This document shows, piece by piece, positions 25,201 through 41,509 of a stretch of 64,000 nt of DNA; within the stretch, counting starts at the first letter, position 1, and every line of letters begins with the position of its first letter. The position numbers were made by a program, and so were the translations under genes. The DNA is from Hemibagrus wyckioides (taxonomy: Eukaryota > Chordata > Actinopteri > Siluriformes > Bagridae): contig NC_080714.1 in assembly GCF_019097595.1 (NCBI RefSeq), positions 6,511,259-6,575,258 on the forward strand. Reading direction: 5' to 3'. The notes beneath the pieces were generated by a model that was given only the letters and a program-made list of their open reading frames with translations, was not told the origin of the DNA and did not search any database.

Positions 25201-25628
25201 AATACTTAATCTTGTAGTAGAATTATAGTGTAGAAAAACAGTGAAAAAATTACCCAGCTTTTGAAAGCGGGTGCTACAATTACACATTAACGTAAACCTT
25301 TGAATCTAAAGTTCCTGTTAGCAAAATTAGCATTTGTATCTGTTCTTCTCAGGTGTGCTAAACAGTGCAGTTAATAACTCTTTGTTGGTTTTCAATTGAA
25401 TGGAACAGACAGTTACAGAAGAAAAATGCATTGCCTGAGCGATACTATGATAACCGCAAAGCTGACAGTGAGGACAACAGTATTTCTATCAAGTAGTACC
25501 TTATACAGACACATCAAGAGTTTGTTTATAAAACCTCTAAAATGGATGATTGTGCTACACGGAGTGTCACTCACATTACGTTATCTCTTTAGCTGAAAGC
25601 TCAGCAGGATGTAGGAATACTCACTCAT
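19247..25628 (-). CDS. NHR-HECT chimeric E3 ubiquitin ligase
   Basis: Nine exons, minus strand: 25625-25628 (tentative start, ATG plus one base), 23780-24250, 23551-23676, 22382-22533, 21829-22040, 21126-21393, 20876-21036, 19719-19957 and 19247-19497. Junctions are GT-AG and phases agree; the total is 1884 nt, 627 residues. Residues about 3-158 form one Neuralized homology repeat (CLGPMKFLSG near its start, TSTVRLLG at its end). Residues 159-251 are a polar linker. Residues 252-627 form a whole HECT domain: GGPRREFF, the GDWISDCGFPGIY segment, then LPYASTCMMGLFLP with catalytic Cys594, and Phe at position -4 from the C-terminus, both hallmarks of active HECT ligases. The HECT part most resembles the G2E3-like group. 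No RING is present. Inferred role: substrate binding by NHR with HECT thioester ubiquitin transfer. Weakest point is exon 1; an ATG at 24282-24284 in frame with the NHR exon is an alternative. Introns hold a family A element and a SINE. Confidence 0.88.
20156..20464 (+). mobile_element. Tc1-derived short element, family A (309 bases)
   Basis: Flanked by TA on both sides. It begins CACAGATCAGGCATAACATT and ends TGCCTGGTCGGTG. It lacks the helix-turn-helix part, making it one of the shortest two-ended copies. Lies in intron 7 of the NHR-HECT gene. Confidence 0.85.
21475..21610 (+). mobile_element. Diverged interspersed repeat fragment
   Basis: TTGTCAGACACCCTTATCCT, then ACAGCTGAGTAGTTAAGGGT and a GAACC-containing tail, resembles a common fish repeat with a tRNA-like region. 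It lies in intron 5 of the NHR-HECT gene. Class uncertain. Confidence 0.4.
22868..23195 (-). mobile_element. V-SINE-like tRNA-derived element, reverse copy
   Basis: The reverse complement begins GGTGGCTTAGTTGTTAGTAC (A-box-like) followed by GGGGTTTGATTCCTG (B-box-like), then the CCGGTTTCCTACCC core and a GTGTAGGATAAGCGCT tail. A plus-strand relative is at 39222-39475. It sits between HECT-gene exons 3 and 4. Confidence 0.75.
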
Positions 25629-25699
25629 TTCTTTTTTGTCTTCAAAATGTTGGCACTGTCACACAATGTTGAACACGCAGGACCAGTTCACGAGAAGAA

Positions 25700-26410
25700 A
25701 GTCTTGAAGTGCTATACGTTTGTGTTTGCTATGAGAATGCAGAGCAGCATTGTTCCCAGCTATATATGTCTCAGCCATTAATCCTCAACAACCTAAAAGA
25801 GAAACCAGACCAGAAACAGAATTCCTTCACAGTCAAGATCGAAGTCATCTATGTGCTGGGATATTCCAAAATGCTGGGCTTTCTCAGACGACGTCTGTTG
25901 AACAGTGTGTTTTCCTTTTATTGCACAAGACCAGTATCTGATGGCATATCTCTTAGAACAAGTCTAAACAAATACCAGACTCTGCTATTCAACTGTCACG
26001 ACTGTTGAAAAATGACTGGCACCAGTACAAGAGCCAGCCTGTGGCGTTTCTTTTAACACCAGGCTGAATGATACAGCTTAAGTTTTCATTTTACATTTCT
26101 TTTCTTGATTAAAGCTTGATTAGCGTTCACAATAGACCAGATTTTTCCATGGAAATATATCACGATACAGTTTTAACAGGAAAACTAATTATATCTTGTT
26201 ATCATCAGTAAACAAAGTGTACAGGAAAGTGAACAAGCCTTTAAAGCTGATTGAGAATTCCTCATTAAAAGCCTTTTCTGTCAGTTTAAGTGACACTTTG
26301 GCTTTCAGGCTTCCTCTATGCCTATGCCCCACTGGCTGCTAATCATGCATTTCCTCCCTCTTTAGTAGACTCTGTCTTCTCTATGTGGTAGAAACCAGGA
26401 ATAATATTAC
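25700..26410. other. Upstream of the NHR-HECT gene
   Basis: Expected to hold its promoter if exon 1 is right. No convincing TATA box or CpG island is visible. A 99-codon plus-strand frame at 25709-26008 has no recognisable motif. Confidence 0.4.
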
Positions 26411-26417
26411 GATTATT

Positions 26418-26514
26418 GGTCACCTTTTGCTGCCAAAACAGCCCTGACCCGTCATGCACTGTGTATTCTGACACCTTTCTATCAGAACCAGCATTAACTT
26501 CTTCAGCCATTGTG
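26418..26514 (-). mobile_element. Family A end fragment
   Basis: CACCTTTTGCTGCCAAAACA through the TCTATCAGAACCAGCATTAA block, then a break. Opposite in orientation to the copy that follows at 26674. Confidence 0.7.
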
Positions 26515-26673
26515 TAGTGGGCAGTGATGGTCTTGTCGTTTATTTGTCTATTACAGATACACTGACACGGATTTTTCTTTCGTTCCGCTGTCTTTTCTTC
26601 TTTTCTTTTCTTTTCATTTTCTTATCTCATACAAAATGTATCTATAACTATTTTTTACTAATGTTGATGTATC

Positions 26674-27057
26674 TCCTCATCATGGCACCTGTTAGTGGGT
26701 GGGATATATTAGGCAGCAAGGTTGATGTGTTAGAAGCAGGAAAAATGGACAAGTGTAAGGATTTGAGCGAGTTTGACGAAGGGCCAAATTGTGATGGCTA
26801 GATGACTGGATCAGAGCATCTCCAAAACTGCAGCTCTTGTGGGGTGTTCCCGGTCTGCAGTGGTCAGAATCTATCAAAAGTGGTCCAAGGAAGGATGTGT
26901 GAGCCAGTCCAACAGACGAGCTACTGTCGCTCAAATTGCTGAAGAAGTTAATGCTGGTTCTGATAGAAAGGTGTCAGAATACACAGGGCATGAAGAGTCA
27001 GGGCTGCAAAATGGAGACCAACACAGTATTAGGAGGGCGGTCATAATGTTATGCCTG

Positions 27058-27060
<3 letters not shown>
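26674..27060 (+). mobile_element. Tc1-derived short element, family A
   Basis: From TCCTCATCATGGCACCTGTT to GGTCATAATGTTATGCCTGA, reading the helix-turn-helix segment ([10 protein letters not shown], then [18 protein letters not shown]) on the plus strand. The right end runs into a TA microsatellite at 27060-27088. Confidence 0.8.
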
Positions 27061-27091
<31 letters not shown>

Positions 27092-28959
27092 AATGTCAGA
27101 GTTTCTTTGTATTTAGTCCATCCCCCTTTTTTTTTTTTGCTGTAATGACTATGCACTAGAGCTCGAGCATGGACTCCACACGTTTGGACAAGTTTGTGCA
27201 AAACCTTTTGAACCATTTTAGGTCAAATCTGTTCTATTGTTGTCTAATCACATGCTTCAATAGAAGAAAGCAGACATGAGGGAAATCTGACCTTTTGTAC
27301 AAAAGACATTTAACACAGTTAATATCACACATTTGCTTACATTTGAAAATAGACCTAGAATTAGTGCAGAATATTGACTATTAAATGGTCAAAATATAAA
27401 ATATTTACTTTCTTCATTTTTTAATCGTTTCGGAATGCTATTATTATTTTATTTCCAATTAAATGAAACAAATTGACCCAGCTGTATATTCAGGGAGACA
27501 GTGAGCTCTGTCGTGCCGAGCCTGTATTCTGTAAGTTTCATTTCTGGTATAGAAGACTTCTCATAATCTGTTTACAGCTAAAATTGCTTGATCATGGATA
27601 AGCAGGTGCTTTCCATAGAGAGATAGATGGTGCAATATCTAAGGAGACATTCACTGCTAGGTTTTTATGACACGACTCTGCTTCTAATTATTTCAACCAG
27701 AGGTCAGAAAAATGGAATTTCCACTTGCCTTGTTGTGCCCATGTTCAGCACAGAATTTTTTTGGGTCCTGTCACATTCCACAATGGTGTTTAATCACTCA
27801 GGGCTTTAAGCATTTGTAGTGTTTCATAAGTATTTCTGTTTTTCCTAGCCTCCTAGGGGCAAAAAAAGTACATATCTTAAAAGTAAATGTTGATATCAAA
27901 CCTATTTCTGCTTTCTTGATCTGGATCTGTTCAATTTATTTGGAAAACAGAATGATTGCAATGAATTCTTTTACATATATCATTGACTAATGAACATTTT
28001 GATACTGATATAATCTTACACTATAGAATCTCCATGGAAATGACCCTAATGTATCCTACATTGCAGTGAAATTCCTCGTTTTAGTGCTCTGTGGTCACTA
28101 AACCTATTTCGTCTTTCTGATATGCCACAAGTGCTTGATCATAAGCTTCTAAAGTTTCGAGCTGTTATCTTTAACCACTAAAATCCTGTGTAAGGTTAGA
28201 GTCCTGACTCATTTTATATCAGATTTCCGCAACAAAATAATTCATTTGTTTATACTGATTGAAAGTGTCCCATAAGTCGATTTCCATTTCACAAATGGAA
28301 TGGAATGCCATGTACTGTTAAAGCATCTGGTTTAATCTGATTAATTCAACACAAATTCTCTGATCTGATCCCAGGAGCAGAATATATGAGGATGATCTTG
28401 TTTTAGAAAGTTTCGGATGGTTGAATTGTGGTTTAAGTGTCAGTGTTAACATGAATGGAAACTTTTCTTGGTTCAGTTTGTATTTAGATAAATCATGTTT
28501 AGGGAGCCATTACTTGTTATGATGCATATGTTTTGATAACTGTTAATGAGTGGGGAAAAAATGTTTTTTAATGAGTTACTTTTGGGAGCCCCCTACTGGG
28601 CACTGGACTTCACAGAGGGAATTTAGGGAGTTTTTCACACAGACACACACACACAGGCACTACTTATCAGATCAGACTTTATGACTTTTCTTATTTATCC
28701 TCCGTTATATGCCTGACCATAAAATAGCCTTACCAGTAGCCCTAAATTACTTTCCGTTCATCATGTTGCACACTATAAAGTACATTTCTGACTTGATTTT
28801 GGTTTCATGTGCATTCCTGATCAATCCCTATGGGCAACCTGTAATTTTGCCTCTCTTTACAATATTATAGCTGCTAGAAATAACACGATCAAAAGGTTCA
28901 TAGATTCTAAAATAAAAATAGTACTCAAAGTCTGAATTAGAATTTTTAATTCTTAGAAA

Positions 28960-28965
<6 letters not shown>

Positions 28966-29024
<59 letters not shown>

Positions 29025-29159
29025 GATAATATTATTATTAAATATAATTCTAATAATAATCATAACAACAATGATAATAATGTATTAATTATTTAATTAT
29101 TATTTTATTATATTTATTTTATATTATATTTAATATTATTACTATTATTAATGTTGATG

Positions 29160-29204
<45 letters not shown>
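28966..29204. repeat. (ATT)n and (AAT)n arrays with AT-rich spacer
   Basis: An ATT run of about 19 units and an AAT run of about 15 units, complementary to each other across an AT-rich spacer of about 135 bases, so the two arms could pair into a hairpin. Confidence 0.9.
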
Positions 29205-29206
<2 letters not shown>

Positions 29207-29959
29207 GTGCAGTTTTTTTAGCATTGACAGTGATATGTTGTTATTTCTGCAGCTGTCATTATTCGCCTTTTTATCTAGGAGTCTATTTTAAGAAGCACCT
29301 GACCTGCTGTCTGGAAGATCTGAAGATCTGTTAGCTGTCTCTAACGTGAGGTGACCAACCATTTCTGTTTCCAAGAAATGTGAGACACGTGAAAGGAAAT
29401 GTGAGGTATGGAAAAGATGGTTATTTTATCGTAAATCCGACCCTTTCTAGCTCACCCTCACACCCAGTGCCACGTGTAGAACAAGTCCAGCAGCTTCAGG
29501 TTGTTAGATGAATACTTTTGGTCTATATTTGCTTCATTTGCTGGGTGTGTGTGTGTGTGTGCATGCAGACATAATTTCCACTGATGGTGGAAATTATGAC
29601 GATGATGATATCATGATATCTTTAAGACCTTGTTAATGGACTAGAAACGTTCAGGAAAGGAAGTATTAATCAGAGTTTGGTTATGAAACATCTCAAACTT
29701 TGCACAGTCCACTCATCATTAGTATATCTGTTTTAACATATGATGCATCCATGAATCTCAAGGAGGGCGTGGACCAAAACAGCAGCGAGTGGCCAAAGAG
29801 GGGATTAGTCAGAGAAGTGGACTAATCCCATGATAACTCCAAATCACTGTCTATTGTGTAGAATATCATGTATATGGTATAAATCAGTCCCTCGGTCATA
29901 GAAATGAATGCAAAGATCGAGGAAAATCTGTGATACCCATTAGAAGTTGTGATTTTTCA

Positions 29960-30190
29960 TAATTACTGCAATTTCCTTTTGTAGATTGTAATTGTAGATA
30001 CTGCGATTTCCTTTTGTGGGCCAAGACGTGCCATGTCACATCATCACAACATCACATCATTTAGCCAAATACCTCATCAAACATGAGTGCAGCCATCATA
30101 GAAAGTAATTGCTTAAGTGTCTTCACCGGTAAGAGTTTAAAAGAAGAATCCTGTGCTTGTGATTTCACCAACTCAAGAAGTTTTCAGCCA
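29960..30190 (+). repeat. Dispersed repeat (family D), copy 1
   Basis: GGCCAAGACGTGCCATGTCA and TTAAAAGAAGAATCCTGTGC are matched, in the same order and orientation and with similar spacing, at 62265-62400. Between them both copies have CATCATAGAAAGT-like then AAGTGTCTTCACCGGTA-like text. Class unknown. Confidence 0.65.
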
Positions 30191-30776
30191 AAAAATAACA
30201 CACAGTTGTATCGCATCTAAACCACATTCCCGTAGACGACGAAAAGAAATACAGATCTCCTGCTAAAAAACCTCTTCGATCTTTGTCAAAAACTTTTCCC
30301 GGATATTAACAAACATCCAAACCTTTTTAAAAGTGTTTTAAGCATCCATTAGAAAATCTATTGTATGCAAGCGGACGCTAAATAAATGAACGGCGCAAAG
30401 AAAGTGATTACAATCAGGTTACATCAGCCACCCAGGTGATTAAAAAATAATCCCCAGCATGCACATTTCAAATCCTGCATCTTAATAACCACAGGGGAAT
30501 GTATTTGGGTTAGATTAGATGGAAATTGTCATCATTTATTCATTACCCTTCATAAAAAAAAATCGTTAAATGTATAAAATCTGTAATCTTCTTGACGGAG
30601 TGGCCGGAATATAAAACAGAGCAGTGAATGATGGCTGAAGCTTGTGCTGTGATTCTTTACGAAGAATCTGGGTGAAGAGCATGAGATAGATGTTTAGACA
30701 GAGGAAAGAGGATTAAACCCAAGACTTTATGACTAGTCACTTTATGACTAAAATGTGCTGTTAATTACATCTTGTC

Positions 30777-30778
<2 letters not shown>

Positions 30779-30856
<78 letters not shown>
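30779..30856. repeat. (TA)n followed by (GA)n
   Basis: About 24 TA units then about 13 GA units. Confidence 0.95.
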
Positions 30857-30861
<5 letters not shown>

Positions 30862-31036
30862 AATAGAAATATATAGAAATGATGTGAAATATGTGGTTGA
30901 GGAAACCTGTTCGGTGGTCTGGGCCTGTCTGTGTTGAACCTGTCAGTCATTTTATAGACACGCCCCAATTCCACTTTATTCCGCCCCCATTCCTGTGTTC
31001 CAGTTCCAAGTACAGACATACTGTATACATTATATA

Positions 31037-31536
31037 CACCGATCAGGCATAACATTATGACCACTGAGAGGTGCCGTGAATAAGACTGATGATCTCCTCA
31101 TCATGGCACCTGTTAGTGGGTGGGATATATTAGGCAGCAAGTCAACATTTTGTCCTCAAAGTTGATGTGTTAGAAGCAGGAAAAATGGACAAAGGCCAAA
31201 TTGTTATGGCGGATAGACGACTGGATCAGAGCATCTCCAAAACTGCAGCTCTTGTGGGTTGTTCCCGGTCTGCAGTGGTCAGTATCTATCAAAAGTGGTC
31301 CAAGGACGGAACAGTGATGTACCGGTGACAGGGTCATGGACGACCAAGGCTCACTGATACACATGGGGGGAGAAGGCTGGCCCGTGTGATCCGATCCAAC
31401 AGACTAATTGGTAATGCTGGTTCTGATAGAAAGGTGTGAGAATACACAGTGCGTGATGGGTCAGGGCTGTTTTGGCAGCAACAGGGGGACCAACACAATA
31501 TTAGGCAGGTGGTCATAATGTTATGCCTGATCGGTG
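31037..31536 (+). mobile_element. Tc1-derived short element, family A (500 bases, two-ended)
   Basis: Clean TA on both sides (31035-31036 and 31537-31538). Ends CACCGATCAGGCATAACATT and its reverse complement. It encodes a damaged helix-turn-helix segment and lacks the catalytic domain. One of the best copies for defining the family ends. Confidence 0.9.
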
Positions 31537-32599
31537 TATAACACTGTGCTTTTAATCATCTTAAGCACAAAAACATTCGTAGCACTTTTCCAAGATTTAG
31601 TGATGCTGCTTTTGGACACAGATCTGTATTCATGTCCACCGGGGCAGCAGGAGTGTGGTCAAGAATGTTGGGAAGTGAGTTGGTGAGGATCACACACCTG
31701 TGCCGGACTGTGTTAATAGCTGTTCTCTGTTGCAGTGAGTTGCATCAGGGATAAAAGTGAGGGAGACGTATAAAAAAATATACTTTTTCACACACTTTCT
31801 TCCCTTTGCCATGTTTATAGTTTATTCTATTTTCTAGTGTAATTATAATGAAATTCCGTTCTTCATATATATTATGTCGTACTGCATGTGGTTGTGTATG
31901 TGACAGAATTTCTTGATAATTTGATTAGGACAGGTATGTAAAGATGTTTAAACTGTTTGAACACACACACACACACACTCACACACACATGCTTGACAGG
32001 GTAACACAGAAATCAGAACTTGAATAAGTGTGCTAATAAGGTGTAACATGAAGCAGGTGTGAGATTAGTATGTATTATTATGTATGACATGCTGAGGCTG
32101 ATGGGAAATGGAGTTTATCTGTTTGGGTTCTACCATGACAAGAAAATGCATTTTTTTTAATGCGTTAGAATTGTTGCTGTAATTTGTGAGACTGGTGTCC
32201 CCTGCTGGCCACAGACACTGCTGTGTGTTCAAGTGTTCAAGTGTTAATATGTTGTCAGGTTTGGGGTGCTTCTAGTGAGTGTACGGTGCTGTGTGAACTT
32301 TTACATGAATTGTTGGTTCTTTGGTAACTTTTAAAAGTGGTATAACAAATGTATAAGAAATAATATAATTCTCAAATTTGTGAGAAAAATCATGAAGTGG
32401 CGTTGACTAAATACTAAATCAGAAGATCCAGGTTTAAGATCCAGGAACTGAATTAAATTCCACATATCAGTACACCACTTCAATTATGTTTAAGTTTGCA
32501 TAAGATTTTATGATTATTGCATATTATTGCATTGTATATTGCACTTTTTGCATATTGTAAATTATTGCATCTTAACTAAAATATTCTTGTCAATTGCCA

Positions 32600-32708
<109 letters not shown>

Positions 32709-32889
32709 GCTGCTGGATATCTGGAATACTGTCTCTACTTCTGCTGGACATCTGGAATACTGTCTCTGTTGCTGCTGGATATCTGGAATACTGTCTCTGT
32801 TGCTGCTGGATATCTGGAATACTGTCTTTACTTCTGCTGGATATCTGGAATACTGTCTCTACTTCTGCTGGACATCTGGAATACTGTCT

Positions 32890-32894
<5 letters not shown>
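32709..32894. repeat. 31-bp minisatellite, six units
   Basis: Unit TGCTGGATATCTGGAATACT followed by GTCTCTACTTC or GTCTCTGTTGC, six times. The same unit occurs at 63878-64000 at the other end of the window. Confidence 0.92.
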
Positions 32895-33735
<841 letters not shown>

Positions 33736-34079
33736 TACAAGTTAATGTTTGTATTGATTTATACCCCCCTGTTAAAATAGCAGATTTTTTTGTGATGTAA
33801 TACAATGAAACCTATCTATCTATGAAAAAACAAAAAGAAAAGAATTATTCCCTAACTTCTCCCATAATTTTTTTTCCTGTGCTGTGAATTTGTGTTTTGT
33901 TTTTGAGGGTTATCTATCATTTTGATTTATCATTTTCATGGTAATCCACAAGGAAAAAATGAAGCAGAAATGTCTGTGTCGTCCAACACACAGCATATAG
34001 CAGAATAACAAGCTCGGTGTAAAAGCTGTTCCACCAATTCTCCATTAAGTCACTATTTGTAGCTCACAATTCTGCAATC

Positions 34080-34682
34080 AAAATCAACCCAACGGCCATG
34101 ACAGGCTTCTAAAGTGCCATCTCTTTCCGTTCCGATGTGTAACTGCTGCTCCACACACAGGGCAGGGAGGCCATCAAAAACTCACTTATTCCTGCCCTGC
34201 CACTTCAAAAAGACATTAATCTGCCACCAGCCAATCCAGAGCTGCCGTCCTGCACGGTGACCAATCAGGACCTCTGCACGCTGCGTGCTTGTCCAGTCCA
34301 GGCCCAGCAGACTAACGCCGGTCATCATTATCAAGAGAGTGCCACATCTGTGCAAGGTAGCTCGTTTTTATGACCTGAGAGCGAGGAGCAGGGCATTTAT
34401 CTGCAGGGAGTAGGACTGGGTTAAAGGTGGCAAGGCGCTTGGTGTTGACTTTGGAGTTGCAGCACAAAGTATGGAACAAAACAGGTGAAAGTTGAGGAGA
34501 AGAAATTTCTCATACTCTTATTTACTCAAAAGCAACTTCAGGAAGCTCTCCGTCTCGCTCTGGAGGGCAATCCCACAGTGGACCAGACCAAAGCTGGCCT
34601 TTCACGTGAGGCCGTTAAATATTAAATATTCACCCTGGATCCATCATTATTGGACAAAGACGGAGGACACTCACTGGTTCCC
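34080..34682 (+). promoter_or_regulatory. nkx6.3: nkx6.3 proximal upstream region
   Basis: Distinctly more GC-balanced than its surroundings and free of repeats. It holds CCAAT-type boxes (AGCCAATCC at 34218 and GACCAATCAGG at 34259), a TTTTTATGACC caudal/Hox-like site at 34366, GTTAAAGG at 34420, and ATTATTGGACAAAG (SOX-like) just before the start codon. No clear TATA box. The transcription start is not resolvable. Confidence 0.55.
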
Positions 34683-38487
<3,805 letters not shown>

Positions 38488-38746
38488 CACACACACACAC
38501 ACACCTACATGTGTATATGACAATGTTTACATGCTGAATACTGAAACACGCGCACACCCACGCATAAAGCTTTAACTTTTCACTTTCTCAAACTTTGCTG
38601 CATTCTCCTTTCAACGCCACATTTCTGTATATAATTCCCAAAACGCTCTTTATTTATTGAACTTGACACGCAAGAGAAATTGTTCCGCACCACTCGGGTT
38701 ATGCTACCGCGTGCAATGTCGATGTTTAATAAATATATAATAGTGC

Positions 38747-38752
38747 AATAAA
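38747..38752 (+). terminator. nkx6.3: Candidate poly(A) signal of nkx6.3
   Basis: AATAAA 260 bases after the stop codon, followed by a TGTT-rich stretch (GTCTTGTTATTGCAAGTGTT). Another AATAAA is at 38728. Confidence 0.6.
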
Positions 38753-39221
38753 GTCTTGTTATTGCAAGTGTTTATTGTGTCACAGTGAGAAAGAGATACA
38801 GTTAGAGAGAAAACTCTATCTCCGGGGCAATTTGCCTTTCAGACTCTTGACTGGTGGATGAAGTGAAATCCGTAACACACCTGGTATGCTGTTAGAGGAA
38901 ATTAATCAACGTCTTGGTCTGACGTCAAGAAGAGTTTCATGACATGTTTTATTCCTTTACACCAAAGCAATATGCCTACAAATGATTTGTTTATAGATAG
39001 TGACTGTTTAAAGATAATTGTTGGTATGATGAAGGACATGTTTGTCAGACATTTCTGGAAGCTTGTGCTTTAAAATGACAAGCTGTGGGGTCCAAAGAGA
39101 GAGAGAGAGAAAACGAAAGTCCGGACTGACTTTTATAACATAAGTGATAACAGGAACGAACTGATTATGTTCATGTAGCAGCATACTTTGTCATGATCCT
39201 TAAACAGATCATGTTAAGGAG

Positions 39222-39475
39222 GGTTTAGTGGTTAGCACGCTTGCCTCATACCTCCAGGGTTAGGGGTTCACTTCCTGTGTGTTCTCCCTGTGCTTTTCCT
39301 CTGGGTACTCTGGTTTCCTTCCTCAGTCTAAAGGAAGGCATGCTGATTGGCATCCCTAAATTCTCTGAATGAATGCGTGTGATAGGTTGGCTCTCCACAC
39401 AGAGTATCCCCTAGGATAGACTCCAGGCTCCTTGCACCCCTGTGTAGGATAAGCACTACAGAAAATGGACTTAAA
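39222..39475 (+). mobile_element. V-SINE-like tRNA-derived element
   Basis: TTTAGTGGTTAGCACGCTTG (A-box-like), then GGGTTAGGGGTTCACTTCC (B-box-like), then CTCTGGGTACTCTGGTTTCC and the GTGTAGGATAAGCACTACAG tail. Same family as the reverse copy at 22868. Confidence 0.8.
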
Positions 39476-40255
39476 CGCTACACCATGGTCAATTTAGACA
39501 AAGATCACAATGAGATCCATGTCTACATTCTACATTGTTTAGCTAAAGCTGTTACAATTTCAACAGCGTCGAATCTACCGGTGCTAATAGCGCATATTAA
39601 TTAGCCTCAGGTTTGTGTTACGTGGAGTTTTCTCAGTATGTTCCTCAATTGCACTCATTGTTACGTTCGAATTATTAAGGGAACAAAGAAGGTTTGTCAC
39701 CCGCTCGTATTGCACCACTGTCGGGAAGGATGTCAGTATGATGATAAACAAAACGCCGTATCTGTAAGTTGTGCAGTAACACCCTCTTACTGATAAGGCA
39801 GCATAAAGCTATCTGTGTGCGTTTCAATAACACCTGCTGCACTAATGCGGCGAGTAAACACATTATTCACAGCCCGGCGTTAGACAACACCAGCGGGTCT
39901 GAACGTCTACAGGTGCCAATTATTAGCACCCGTGATGTTTACGCCGTTGTTTATCGCCTAACGCCACTGCTCGCAATCCGCGAGGCGAACTGCTAACTGC
40001 GGTCCCATGACAACTGAAAGACACGAACAACACAACAAACTAAGCAAGCGACTTTTGAAATAGTTTGCTGCAGTTTCGTTGACGCTCTTGATAAGAAATT
40101 GGGAACTGAAGACAGATACGCTGACAAAAGCCAACTGACGGGCAATGTGAGTCAAAGATTACAACAGGCTTATTACTTAAAATTAGGACAGGAAGTATTT
40201 TGAAAATAGGGGGGGGGGGTCCAATTTTTTTACTGTCCAGTTTCAGTGAGCCTCA
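39476..40255. other. Unannotated block downstream of nkx6.3
   Basis: No coding motif and no transposon ends, but not AT-rich: frequent CpG (GTTTACGCCGTTG, CGCAATCCGCGAGGCG) and homeobox-type ATTAATTA near 39597. It could be regulatory DNA. Ends in a poly-G run before the Tc1 insertion. Confidence 0.4.
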
Positions 40256-40259
40256 GATA

Positions 40260-41507
40260 CACTATATTGCCAAAAGTATTCGCTCACCCATCCAAATAAT
40301 CAGAATCAGGTGTTCCAATCACTTCCATGGCCACAGGTGTATAAAATCAAGCACCTAGGCATGCAGACTGTTTTTACAAACATTTGTGAAAGAATGGGTC
40401 GCTCTCAGGAGCTCAGTGAATTCCAGCGTGGAACTGTGATAGGATGCCACCTGTGTAACAAATCCAGTCGTGAAATTTCCTCGCTCCTAAATATTCCACA
40501 GTCAACTGTCAGCTGTATTATAAGAACGTGGAAGTGTTTGGGAACGACAGCAACTCAGCCACGAAGTGGTAGGCCATGTAAACTGACGGAGCGGGGTCAG
40601 CGGATGCTGAGGCGCATAGTGCGAAGAGGTCGCCAACTTTCTGCAGAGTCAATCGCTACAGACCTCCAAACTTCATGTGGCCTTCAGATTAGTTCAAGAA
40701 CAGTGCGCAGAGAGCTTCATGGAATGGGTTTCCATGGCCGAGCAGCTGCATCCAAGCCATACATCACCAAGTGCAATGCAAAGCGTCGGATGCAGTGGTG
40801 TAAAGCACGCCGCCACTGGACTCTAGAGCAGTGGAGACGCGTTCTCTGGAGTGACGAATCGCGCTTCTCCATCTGGCAATCTAATGGACGAGTCTGGGTT
40901 TGGCGGTTGCCAGGAGAACGGTACTTGTCTGACTGCATTGTGCCAAGTGTAAAGTTTGGTGGAGGCGGGATTATGGTGTGGGGTTGTTTTTCAGGAGCTG
41001 GGCTTGGCCCCTTAGTTCCAGTGAAAGGAACTCTGAATGCTTCAGCATACCAAGACATTTTGGGCAATTCCATGCTCCCAACTTTGTGGGAACAGTTTGG
41101 AGCTGGCCCCTTCCTCTTCCAACATGACTGTGCACCAGTGCACAAAGCAAGGTCCATAAAGACATGGATGACAGAGTCTGGTGTGGATGAACTTGACTGG
41201 CCTGCACAGAGTCCTGACCTCAACCCGATAGAACACCTTTGGAATGAATTAGAGCGGAGACTGAGAGCCAGGCCTTCTCGTCCAACATCAGTGTGTGACC
41301 TCACAAATGCGCTTCTTGAAGAATGGTCAAAATTTCCCATAAACACACTCCTAAACCTTGTGGACAGCCTTCCCAGAAGAGCTGAAGTTGTTATAGCTGC
41401 AAAGGGTGGACCGACGTCATATTGAACCCTATGGATTAGGAATGGGATGTCACTTAAGTTCATATGCGAGTCAAGGCAGGTGAGCGAATACTTTTGGCAA
41501 TACAGTG
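40260..41507 (+). mobile_element. Full-length Tc1/mariner transposon, copy 2
   Basis: 1248 bases, TA on both sides (40258-40259 and 41508-41509), same terminal repeats as copy 1 apart from a single base change near the right end (CAATACAGTG). Same length as copy 1, so the two differ by substitutions only. Confidence 0.96.
40394..41425 (+). CDS. Tc1-type transposase, intact frame (copy 2)
   Basis: 343 residues from [10 protein letters not shown] with the DD34E triad at D154, D245 and E280 as in copy 1. Compared with that copy it has about 13 replacements (for example Q77R, D164N, D224G, V268D, D284N, H296R, S301C), none at a catalytic position. Frame open throughout. Confidence 0.93.
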   Translation: MGRSQELSEFQRGTVIGCHLCNKSSREISSLLNIPQSTVSCIIRTWKCLGTTATQPRSGRPCKLTERGQRMLRRIVRRGRQLSAESIATDLQTSCGLQISSRTVRRELHGMGFHGRAAASKPYITKCNAKRRMQWCKARRHWTLEQWRRVLWSDESRFSIWQSNGRVWVWRLPGERYLSDCIVPSVKFGGGGIMVWGCFSGAGLGPLVPVKGTLNASAYQDILGNSMLPTLWEQFGAGPFLFQHDCAPVHKARSIKTWMTESGVDELDWPAQSPDLNPIEHLWNELERRLRARPSRPTSVCDLTNALLEEWSKFPINTLLNLVDSLPRRAEVVIAAKGGPTSY

Positions 41508-41509
41508 TA

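Larger units (their letters stand above)
27091..30778. other. Intergenic, no gene recognised
   Basis: Mostly AT-rich single-copy-looking sequence. It contains (ATT)n at 28966-29022, (AAT)n at 29160-29204 and a dispersed repeat at 29960-30190. No exon-like segments with splice sites and protein motifs were found. Confidence 0.5.

Noticed and set aside
25709..26008. 99-codon plus-strand frame upstream of the NHR-HECT gene
   Set aside because: No motif and no splice partners; it overlaps a probable promoter region on the other strand.
34650..34682. Upstream in-frame ATG for nkx6.3
   Set aside because: The protein from 34683 matches the usual NKX6-3 N-terminus; the extra 11 residues have no counterpart.
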